A DNA stretch of 64,000 bases from Parachlorella kessleri (Eukaryota; Chlorophyta; Trebouxiophyceae; Chlorellales; Chlorellaceae): the NCBI GenBank assembly GCA_001598975.1, contig BBXU01001280.1, positions 1-64,000 of the forward strand. The letters are read 5' to 3'. Under the pieces are notes generated by a model, which ran no database searches, was not told where the DNA came from, and saw nothing but the letters and a program-made list of their open reading frames with translations. This document shows positions 1 through 9,901 of this stretch, piece by piece. The translations under genes and the position numbers were made by a program. Every line of letters starts with the position of its first letter. The first letter of the stretch is position 1.

Positions 1-1187
1 CGGGGCAAAGCAGCGCAGCCCCATACACAACAGCCCGCATCAATGGACGTTTCTGCGCAGGCGGTGACCAGAGGACAGCAGGGACCGCAACGCGGGGCAG
101 CAGCATGCAGTGCCTGCCGGTGGGCCAGGCAATTGGGGTCAGGAGGGGCCGCCAATTCGCGGCAAAAGCAAGATTCCAGCTGGGGGCAGGGCCTTAGCCA
201 ACTGCTCTCTGAACCCAATGTCACAGGTCAGTGGGCCTGAAGAGCAATCCATGACCCTAAAACCGTGCAGCAGCCGGGGAGGACGCTGAAGGGGGAAGGA
301 AGGCCCACACAAGAGGTTGGAATCCCCACCAGGGCTCGATTCTGGCACTTGTCTTAGACACAGGTGTCCTCTATGCGTAGCACAGATCTTCTCTCAACAT
401 ACCACTGTCACACTCAAACTACGTTCCTGCTTCTCTTTCAGACCTTGCCTGGTATCATATGTCGCCTGTCCGCACCGTACGAAGCCGGCTGCGGAAACAT
501 GCGGAACTGCGGAGATCCCCGCATAGGGCTCCCACGCAAGACATCAAAAAATCTTCATCAAGTTCCAGTCCACAGAAAGATTACAGAAACAGAAGTACCT
601 AGGCAGGAACGGAAGGAGCAAGCTAGCACAACGGTCATATACTCCCCGGCCAAGTTTGAACCAATAAGTGTACATTGCAAGAGTAAGTCTGTTTGCCGTC
701 CCTCGTATCAACAACCATAACCTGTATGGGATCCCTAGAAACCTCCGACACTGGTATTGCCTGGGTTTGTGGACATGCCATGATCAGGTGGCACCCAGCA
801 GACCTAGGTCTCCTTAACTTAAGGTGCAACCTGACACATCAGGATTGACCCTCCCTATTGCTGCAGGAATGGCATGTCATTCAGTTTCAAGGCCTTTATG
901 TAGTCAAAGCTTGACACCATGTGCCAGCATCTCTGACAGGTACGGAACCAACGCTCGAAGTTGTAAATGGTTCTGGGGTGCGCCTGGCAAGCTCAACAAT
1001 ATAGCCATGCTAACAGCGAAATGCCGACTCAGGGGGATGAGTGTTCATTTAACACTCTTTCACACTATACCTTAAGAATATTGAGGGTGCAACTTGCAAA
1101 TTGCCCTTTCCCTCCCCGGGTGTGGCTTGGTGCAACAACACAGCAGCACGGCCGCTCTGTACGCAGGCGGCCAGGCCTAATGCTGCA
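1..1187. other. No supported gene
   Basis: Open frames here are short and overlap on both strands. None resembles a known family, and I could not chain them through splice sites. No tandem repeat or RNA gene was seen. Confidence 0.5.
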
Positions 1188-1890
1188 TCACCTTACCCGC
1201 CTCTCTGGCTGCATGCCGCGCGCTTGCTCTCCAGCATGCAGCAGCAGCGCCCTGCCCGCCAGCAAGGCAGCAGCGCACAGCAGCGACACACTGACAAGTA
1301 GCTCAGCAGCAACATTTACTGGGCCTCCACAAGAGCAGCCAGTGTCACAGCCCAGGCGCCAACTTGACTTTGCCAGCCAATCAGCAAGGGCACGCTTGAA
1401 GGCAGGCTTGCGGTGGTGCTGTCTCCGGTCGCTAGATGCTTGGGCACTGCAGCAACCAGGGGAGCCAGACAGCAGTGGGGAGGCTGCAGCCTGCAGTGGG
1501 CAGCCAGCGGTTGGGCAAGAGGGAAGGCGGCCTGTTTTGTTGAGCCTGGCAGCAGCAGTGGTTGCCAGCCCATTAGATGACTTGCTCATGCTAGCTGGGT
1601 TCCGCTTCGCAGCAGGCAAGCTGTCAGACTGACGAACGGCCTGCATAGCCTCGAAGCCACCAATAAGAAGTCCAGCCTGGAGCCAGCCAGCCATCCGGAG
1701 GAGGAATAATGGTGGTGTACCTTCTCCCACTGTACAACAGTAAATTGCTGGTGTGGTTGCTTCAGCATTGTGTACACCATCATGGCCATATATGTAAGCC
1801 TCTGCATGTCTTCAGGGGGTGTCTCTTTCAGCGAAGCTGCTGCACGCCAAGACTTTTCTGTTTGCTATGTGTGAAAATCTGACGTCCTAC
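1188..1890 (-). CDS. Possible minus-strand gene fragment, unrecognised
   Basis: On the minus strand, after an acceptor-like GTGCAG near 1856, an open frame reads ASLKETPPEDMQRLTYMAMM and continues to a possible donor near 1714 (GAG AAG then GTACAC). A second open stretch follows an acceptor-like TATGCAG near 1646 and is rich in Ala, Ser and Gly. The first piece looks like an amphipathic helix of a real protein. The second is low complexity, and 1100-1700 is open in several frames on both strands because it is GC-rich with few stops. I do not recognise a family. If real, the gene runs away from HAP2 and its first exon would lie between about 1900 and 2160. The alternative is chance open frames. 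Confidence 0.22.
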
Positions 1891-2167
1891 CTGTATCTAC
1901 CTCCCTCTTAATTTTCCCTGTTCTGATCACCTCTGGCATAGGCGGTCAATAAAGTAGAATTGTTCGAAATATTGAACGAGTTACTGAGTGCACGTTGCGA
2001 AAGGAGACAGGCAGGCTAACAGTCGAGGCTTTTAGAAAGCGTAGGCTTCTGAAGCGGGAGCGCGCTCTGAAACGGCACTGCTTCCGGAGCGCGCTGAACT
2101 CGACCTTGATCAGCAAAACAGCATTCCAAACATTTTGCTCATTGTTGCAAGTCTCAATTGTCAATGG

Positions 2168-5100
2168 ATGGCGCGCAGGAACCCCTGGCCATGCTTTTTG
2201 CTAAACTTGGCGATCACGCTGTCTGCTTTCATCCCAGTGCAAGGAGGCGTTCTGGCCGCAGGAAAGCTCAGCTCCTGCGTAGCAGACGGCTCGGTGGGTG
2301 CTTTCAACCTTAATAGTGCTGCACAGGATGGCCTGCACCAGCTAACTCCTGTCAATACCCAGCATTTTCGCTGCAGAGCACCGAGCCCTCAGTATCGTGC
2401 TCCAAGAAGTTGATTGTCACTCTGGAGCTATCAAATAACAAGAAGTATGCGACCGAGCAGCTGGACTTTGATGTCTCGTGCGTGGACAGGTGAGAGCGTG
2501 CCTCCGCCAGACCCCTTCCTGACACTAGCTAGCATGCATACCACATGTGCTGGGTTTTGGGGGCTCCTTCTTCAGAGTTTCGTTGCCTTTACAACTGTCA
2601 TGTGATCTGCTGTTGCACGTTGCAGTCCAACAGGGGAGTGCCCCTGCCCCTGTAACTATTCTTCCGACCCCAAGTGCACCTGCCGGAACCTGGCCCAGAA
2701 GCTGTCAGTTGGAGTCACCAAGTCGGCAGTGTATGCCACCTACCCCATGAACTACATCAAGAAGTTTAACGGGAGGCCCAATGAAGTGAGTTGCACTGCC
2801 CCCCCGGGCCAGCCAGCTGTCCAGCTTTGCACTGGCTGCTGCTGAGGAGCGCATGCTGTGGGCTTGCGTTCACACCCAGTGTACTGTGATGCTAGCAGTA
2901 GGATATCTGGAAGCGTGACAAGGGTGTGCATGTCAAGCTTGGGAAAGTTACGCAAGGAACGGATGGCTCCATGGCCTGCCAGGCGGCCTGCAGGCCAAAT
3001 TTTTATCCCAATGGCTGAGTTCCCACTGGCAGGCTATCGTCCAAACGGACACTTGCGTTGATGGGGAGCTTGCTGAGGATGCCACGTGCGGCTGGGCCCA
3101 CGATGGCGACACCGGCGACAATATACCGTGCGTGGGTGCCGGCGGCGGCTTAGTAGCCACACTAGTGACTTGCTTAGAGTGCAACCGAGTCTGTAGGGGG
3201 TCTCTCATTGTGCGGTACGGCGTCTACCATGTATAAAAACCTCGCGGGGAGCCGTTTGCGGCACAGAGGATATCTGCTAGAGGCAAACCTCATACATGTG
3301 TGTTTGATGGTTGCAGGGACAGCCAGGGCTTCTGCTGCAAGTGCAGCCTGTACACTTCAGATCCTACCCAGGTGCAGCGCGGTGGAACGTTGTGCAGGCA
3401 AGTGCCCTCCACACACTGTATGCACCATTCTGGACAGGGCTTGCCTGGCCGGGCTTGATGTAGTTTGGTGGGCTTGTTTGGGCTTGTTCGGATATGCAGT
3501 GCGATTTTCTGTGGCTTACTTCGGTGGTTGCCTGTGGGCCTGTCTGGCCAGCCGACAATCCCCTGACTCCAACTGCACTCATGCCGCAGTGGCTTCGGCT
3601 TCACGAAGCTGCCGACTGCGCACTGCCTGCGGCTGGATGAGTGGTGGTGGTACCTGGTGAGAGCTGCGAGGCGGCACCCGCATGCCTCATGGCGCAGGGT
3701 GTTTGGGTGCTTGTATGCCTGGATCCACTGGCCTGCCTGCTGGGGTGGCCATGCTGGGCATGTCAACTGCGCTGAGCACGGCTCTTGCACAGTGCCTGTC
3801 TTGCCACACTCACTTCCCTCCCTTCAACTCTCCCCATGTGAACTCTCCTACCCCCGCTGCAGGGCTACCAGCTGGGGGCTTACCAGCTGGATTTCGACAT
3901 CACCCTCAACCTCACCACCACCACCACTGCTGCTGCTACCCCCGCCACCTCCAACTCCTCCCTGGGCGCCAGCACGCTGCCTGCACCATCATCATTATTA
4001 TCACCATCATCATCAGCATCATCGCCTGCAGCAGCCAGCCCACCCTCTCCAGTGGCAGCAGGCAGCAATGGCACCCAAGAGGAGCTCCTGGTGTTGAGCC
4101 CCAGCCAGCCGTTTGTGCTCAACTCTGGCCGCACGCTCAGCGCCAAGCTGCTGGGGGACCTGGAGGGGTATGTGCAGATACCCCAGCTGATGGACAAGTA
4201 TGTGCTGGTGCCTTCACCGCCAGGTGAGGAACAATGGAAACGCCCCAGCAGCACCTGCTGCCTTGTGCATGTGAGACCCGGGCGCTGATATAGCGCATGC
4301 ACCCACCAAGCCGCTGCTACACGGCTGTATGGCTTTCTTTCTGCAGCTTTCTAGTTGGGCGGACCACTCAGCAGCTGCTGTGCTAGAACACCTCTCCTCA
4401 TGTACTTTCTCTCTGCCTCCGCACACCCCACTGACACTCACATTACAGGGGTGAGCATAGGGAATAAGGCGATGGCCGACGGCCATTAGCATGGGTGGCA
4501 GATAGTGCGAACAGAGGAAACAAGATGGGATATACCAACAGAGCTGGATGCAGATGCGCCTGAGTCTGGCCTGACTTCTGACTGCCTGGGCTGCCTGGCG
4601 CAGGCAAGGCGGTCGGTGCTGTGCTGAGTGAGCACAAGTCGGACTGGCTGGTGATGGATGAGAGCATGCTGACCCTTGATGGCACCGCGTGCAACAAGAT
4701 TGGCGTCGGCTACTCGTAAGTTGCCATGGCCCGGGTGGGCTGTTGAGGAGCCAGGGCGTATCATCGAGCATTTCATAGGCCCCGTTATGCAAAGCCTCAG
4801 ACCAGCGCTGCTTGGCCATCCTACCTGACCTAGCCCCTTGTTTCTTCCTCTCCTCATGCACTCAGCCTTTGATCTACTGCCTTGCCCAGCCCAGCCTTGT
4901 CCTGTCTGTGACTCCCCGTGTGCTATGCGCTCCATCCTTCACCCTCCCTCCGGACAGGGCCTTCTGCAACCAGCCCAACCGCTGTGACGTCGCGGCCGGC
5001 ACCTGCCTTGCCAGCCAAATAGTCAACCTGGTGGCAGACGACCAAGACAGGCTTGCCAAGGGGCTGACACCCCGCTACCTGATAACCAAGTACGGCACTG

Positions 5101-8100
5101 GCGACGACAACCCTCGACAGGTGGGTAGGTTGGTAGAGGATTTTGAGAAGGTGTTGGGGGGAGTCTGGAAACCCTTCAGCTGTTTTCTGGCCAAGCACAT
5201 CCCTGCCATGACCCACGGGGGAGATCAAAGAGTTGTGGGAGGAGAAGGGGTCACCCCGTTGCATGGAAACAGGGGTTTCGGGGAGCGCACACGCTGCTTT
5301 GCATGCTGGCCTCAGCGCTGCCCCCATATGGCCAGCAAAGCGCCTGGACACCTCATGGAGCTGCTCCATGTCCCTCCCACCCTTTTGCCCTAAAAGGGGC
5401 AGGCAATGCAAGAGAGGGTGGAGGTAGGAACGAGCTGGACTGACAGGGCTGGATGCAGTTATGCTCTGGGCTCTTTCTTTTTGTGCAGGTGGTCTGGTCC
5501 AACAGGGGCAACCTAACCCAGTTCTCCCTCAACCTCCCTCTAACATCTATCAAGACCAGCCTGGTGCAGCTGACAGTAAAAGCGGACGACCTCACATTCA
5601 CGACCAACCGCTCCCCTGCGAAGATCCTCAAGAGCCAGGTAAGACACAGGCAAGGGCCATGGTGCAGGGATATAATACATTTGAGCCAACCAAGTGCTAA
5701 TCTGAGGAGCCACTGGCGGCCTGGCGCCAAGGGCATGTAGGGCCGCACTCTGGTGAGTAGACCCCGGTTGGCCGCCATTGGTGCACTGGCCTGGCCAGAA
5801 TGTCAGAGGGGACCCATGGCATCTTGGTTAGGTGGCGGCACGCTATTGGGTTAGGCTTGACTGCTAGCACGCCTGCCTGACCCCGTGTGACTGTCCACCA
5901 ATTTTAGCTGTCCAAGATAACCTGATTTACAACTTTTTGTTACTCAGTGGATTGCGTGTTGGCATTGATTAATGGCTTGTACTAACCGAGCACCTGCCTG
6001 GCTGCCCCCCTGCAGGTGTGTACCCTGTCAGGATCTATCTGTGGCAGCTTCCAAGCCCTAGCGGGCAAGGGCTACCTCAAAGCCGACATCCAAAACACAG
6101 GCTCCCTGGTCGCTGACTACACCATCTCTGTTCTGGACTGCCCCCTGGGGATCCTGCCGGTGGCGGCTCAGTCGGCCAGCATTGCCTCAGCGGAGATAAA
6201 GACCTTCACTTTCGTCCTGCAAGCCGAGACTGACCGGCCCCTGAAGAATGCCAGCTGCCAGGTGGCGGTGGCTGACGCGGTGGGGGAGCTGGTTGACTCG
6301 TCGGTAATCACTTTTACGACTAATGCGACCGAGTACGGCAAGGATCCAATCCAGTCCAACGTCACTGACAACTGGCATGGTGCGTGTTGCTTGCCGCGCG
6401 TCACTCGCCCCCGGTCCATTGCTAGCCTGCTTGCGGTAGAGGGAGGGGCATGCCCAGCGCCTATGCGGGGGACATTGCGGGGTAGAGCAACTGAGTAATG
6501 TGGGAAGGGCAGGGAGGGAGCCTCGGGTATCCATGAAAAGTAACACTAAAAGGATAATAGGAGGGTAGGGGGGGCGCATCAAGGGGGACTTCACTGGCAG
6601 AAGTACTGGACCCCTTCTGACCCAGAGGGCTTCCCTTGCCCCTTGCCTCCTTCACATACAGAAGAAGCCTTGCCATGCTCATATCTTAGCCTGTGGACTG
6701 GCTGCAGCGCATGCGTATGTGTGCTACCCTTGCTTTGAGGTAGCAACATGACTGAGCTCGGCCATGGGGCCTCCGAATCACATGTACATGGCTGCAGGTA
6801 GTGGGATCTGTAGAACAGCAGGCATGGGTGTTGTGGCATGGTGCACGGGAATGCTCTGGGCACTTGTCAACCGGCCCCAATGCTGCTTTCCCTGCCAGCA
6901 GGCGGGGGCTCCCCGGGGAACAGTACCGGCTGTACCGCCTGTCCTAACATGCTCAATGTGGTGTGCGCCGCCAAGAACGGCTGCTGGGGCAAGCTTGGAG
7001 GCTCCCTAGTGCTGTTCACCGCTGTCCCAATCGCGCTACTGGCACTATGGGTGGCTTTCCGACGTGGCTGGCTCACAGCGTTTATCAACTGGTTGTTTAC
7101 GGCCGTTGAGTGGCTGTTTCTCCAGCTGGGGACGAAGCAGGAGCCCAAGAGGCAGCGGTCGGGCACAGAGGAGAAGGGTGGTGGAAAGAGCGGCGGCTTG
7201 AGTGAAGGAAGAGGGAGTGAGCTGGAGCCGGATGCGGTGGTTGCTGTAGCGGGAAAGGGTCGGCGAAGCGGCAAGCGGGGCATCTGGGTTGACGACAGCG
7301 CATCTGCAGGTAAGCTTGCTGGCATGGGGCAGGTGTGTCCGTGCTAGCCTTGGGGCCAGATAACCAGATCCTTATACACCGATAAACGGATTCGAGATAG
7401 AATGCATGTGGTAACAAGGGATTCGACAGCAGTTGGGCGGGTGCCAGCTGCCGAATTTGGGTGAGTGTTGGGCTTGAACAATGATGAGCTGTCAAGCCCA
7501 GCATAGAACCATGCATGCATACTGGGCTCTGATTTCTAGCCTGGCATCCTAACATGTCACACGCACTGAGCACAGCCCAAGTCTTTTAAGCACTGCTTTG
7601 CAACGGGCAAGGCAAATCATTACTAATTTTTGATACTAGTGGTCCCCTGCAGGCCCCGCTGTCAAGTCGGGCAGTACGATTGCGGCCACTATTCTCAAAC
7701 CCAAGAAGAAGGCGACTCCTGAGTTCTATGCCTTCTCACTAGACAACCCGCTGGCAGCAGAAGGGTCGGAGAGTACCGAGGGTGCTGTCATAGAGATGCC
7801 TACCAGAGTGCACCTGTCAGAGACTTACCACGCTCCGCAGCAGCAGCTATACTCAGCACCTGGTACCCAAGGACGGCATCAGATCCCAGGGAATCCTGGG
7901 GCCCAAGTGGGGTCGCCACCGGGAGCAAGTCTGCAGCTAAGACCCCTGCCTTGGGGGGTTGGGAGCATCGACGGCCCTGGCAGCTGCTACCCAGAATCGG
8001 ATCCTGGATCCCCTCTGGTGCAGCCATGGCCGCCGGGGCAGTGGTTCCTCCCTGCATCCCCGGGCCCGTCCTCTCCCCTTGTTCCCCCCTTCGCTACCGC

Positions 8101-8662
8101 CACCTGGCATGGCCCAGCCCCCCCTTCCCGGCTTTCTTCCCCGGCATCAGCAGCCTCACAGGATATGCTGCTTCCCCAGCATCTGTCGGGTGTGACACCT
8201 GGCAGCAACGCCTGCGGCATGCAGCCTGGGGAACCCCTGGATTCCCTGCATAACGCCACAGTGGATGAGGGTGTTATGCCAGGGGCCACGGGGCAAGCCG
8301 CTCTGCCTCCATGCCCGCCAGATGTGGTAGCCCAGCAGGCTCAGCAGCCACAGCAGGAGGGCCAGCAGGGCCAGCAGCCCCAGCGGACCCAGCAGGAGGA
8401 CCAGCAGCCCCAGCGCGCCCAGCAGCCAGCCTTCCCCCGGGGACTCGAGACAGCACCCCAGCGGCCAGCTGAAGAAGGGGGCGGGGGGTCGAGGCTGGCG
8501 GGCCTCTCTGCTGCAGAGGAGCGGCTGCAGGAGTGGCTACAGCGGCACCCCGCACTGCTCCCCCGTCGGGACTCAGGAGGAAGCGCTAGCAACCCCGTAC
8601 GGCAGCTGTGGTCGCTGCAGTACCCAGGGGAGGGCCACAACGCCACAACACCTCGCCGCTGA
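2168..8662 (+). CDS. HAP2: HAP2/GCS1 gamete membrane fusion protein
   Basis: HAP2 is a single-pass class II fusogen that merges gamete membranes after adhesion. Thirteen exons join in phase to 1069 aa: 2168-2293, 2377-2489, 2626-2785, 3033-3127, 3317-3397, 3590-3656, 3863-4223, 4604-4715, 4958-5120, 5489-5638, 6016-6379, 6902-7309, 7653-8662. Residues 1-30 look like a signal peptide. The family signature is clear: a Cys-rich block (CPCPC, then CTC), the HAP2-GCS1 core at about 165-215 with SQGFCCKC followed by AHCLRLDEWWWY, and FCNQPNRCD. A transmembrane helix lies at about 631-652, and a tail of about 417 aa rich in Pro, Gln and Ser ends the protein. Exon 7 adds a Ser/Pro/Ala low-complexity insert. 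Intron 5 uses a GC donor (3398). Start: ATG 2168 directly precedes the signal peptide; an upstream in-frame start (2135) is possible. Length is close to Chlamydomonas HAP2. Confidence 0.95.
3398..3589 (+). other. GC-AG intron (HAP2 intron 5)
   Basis: The donor reads TGTGCAG then GCAAGT, and the acceptor is CCGCAG at 3589. Only this junction keeps the conserved core in frame (CSGFGFTKLP). No in-frame GT donor is nearby. The rest of the donor matches the strong consensus typical of GC donors. Confidence 0.8.
4486..4575 (+). repeat. Dispersed repeat family B, copy 1
   Basis: Begins near GGGTGGCAGATAGTGCGAAC and contains AGAGCTGGATGCAGATGCGC. It lies in HAP2 intron 7 in gene sense and ends about 30 bp before the acceptor (4603). 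Confidence 0.7.
5396..5475 (+). repeat. Dispersed repeat family B, copy 2
   Basis: Contains GGACTGACAGGGCTGGATGC followed by AGTTATGCTCTGGG. It lies in HAP2 intron 9 in gene sense and ends about 13 bp before the acceptor (5488). Confidence 0.75.
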
Positions 8663-8949
8663 CCGCCTCCTGAACCTCCCCAGCTTGGCCAAGTGGGGGA
8701 GGCATCTCGTGTGGCAGCGACAGGGCCCATGCGGCAGTGGACAGCTTCCTCCTTGCATTCTGTCTGGCTGAGGCTGGGGCAGGAGCACATGCCAACGGTC
8801 CCGCTGCACAACCCGTCAAGTGTTGGGGTTGTGGGGGGCATGTTTGATGAAGAGATATGCGCAGCTGCATCTGACACTGCTGGGATCGAGTCAGGCCCGT
8901 GGGGGTCTTTGTGTGGGGTTCCAAGCCGAGAGGCCTATCTCCTCTTATA

Positions 8950-9010
8950 CCTTGAAGATGGCAGGGAAAGGATGGTGAACTGTTCCAACAGGGCTGGATG
9001 CAAGTATGTT
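8950..9010 (+). repeat. Dispersed repeat family B, copy 3 (partial)
   Basis: Contains AACAGGGCTGGATGCAAGTA after a diverged 5' half (GATGGCAGGGAAAGGATGGT). It lies about 290 bp past the HAP2 stop, in HAP2 sense. Confidence 0.55.
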
Positions 9011-9596
9011 GTAGGCAAGAGGTCTCGCTTCCACCGCACTGGCTAGCTCTGCTTAGGACAGGTTTTAGTAGTGACAGTGGAGCATGGGTGCTGCAACAAA
9101 GCACTGCATTGGGTTAGGGTGCATGCCCCAAGCGTGTGAGCTGGCAGTGTGTGGCGCAAACTACTTATTTGTTCCTGGCTCAAGTTATTTGCTACCTCTT
9201 TGAAGGTCCCATGTAGTCAGCCTTACCCCACATGATCTAATAATGTGCTTCTAACAGCTCAGGGTAAGGACGAATCGCCCTGCGCTGCTGTGTTTTTTAA
9301 TCATATCACTCGTCTTTAAGACACCGTCATTGTATTACACGTTAGAGTGCATATGGCGGGCCTTGGCGGCGCCACAACACCCACACCCTCCAATAGCCAG
9401 GCTGCCAGCGACCCAACCGCACGTAGCTTGCATGCACTTCACCTAGACAGCCCCCACCAACCACCAAGACTTACGTCCAACCCCATGGTCCGCCCCAACC
9501 CTTAGCAGCCATGTTACGGACAGTTTCCCAATCATGCCAACAACTAGGCCCGCAGTTGTTGGTGCAGCCTGACCCCAGGTGCGCCTCCAGACCTCA

Positions 9597-9697
9597 GTGG
9601 CTTTGTTGAGCTCAAGCTGGCCTGGGCCCGAACAATAGATGTCAGTCCAGTCCAGCCCAGCTCTACTCCCTGTTCGCACTACCTGCCACCCATGCTA
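9597..9697 (-). repeat. Dispersed repeat family B, copy 4
   Basis: Reverse complement of the family: on the plus strand CAGCCCAGCTCTACTCCCTG, then TTCGCACTACCTGCCACCCA. It lies downstream of the TMEM33-like stop, in that gene's sense. Confidence 0.7.
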
Positions 9698-9705
9698 ATA
9701 GAGTT

Positions 9706-9774
9706 CAAGTGCATACAGCCCTGTCAGTCCAGTATGCCCATACCTCCTCCCTGATCCACCTCGCCTGCCACCTT
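9706..9774 (-). repeat. Dispersed repeat family B, copy 5
   Basis: The plus strand reads ATACAGCCCTGTCAGTCCAG, later CACCTCGCCTGCCACC. Immediately next to copy 4 and in the same orientation. Confidence 0.65.
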
Positions 9775-9824
9775 CAGCAAACACCCCTTCCATGTTGTCT
9801 GGTCTAGTATGGTCTACCAGCGAA

Positions 9825-9890
9825 CTGCCTCCTGACTGTGCTGCCATGAGTCTTTCAAAAGTGGGACCAACAAAGCGCCTTCTGGTTGGG
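9825..9890 (+). repeat. Degenerate copy of dispersed repeat family A
   Basis: Reads CTGACTGTGCTGCCATGAGT, then AAAGTGGGACCAACAAAGCG. This matches the middle of family A (copies near 18.9, 23.2 and 57.4 kb) with several substitutions. Confidence 0.5.
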
Positions 9891-9901
9891 TTGGTCAAAA
9901 G

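Larger units (their letters stand above)
8663..9901. other. HAP2 3' flank and intergenic region between convergent genes
   Basis: HAP2 (+) and the TMEM33-like gene (-) converge here. The stretch holds three family B repeats (near 8950, 9597 and 9706) and a degenerate family A repeat near 9825. No coding frame is supported. Confidence 0.6.

Noticed and set aside
967..1632. 221-aa plus-strand open frame
   Set aside because: Low complexity, with long open frames on the opposite strand as well; no family resemblance and no fitting splice context.
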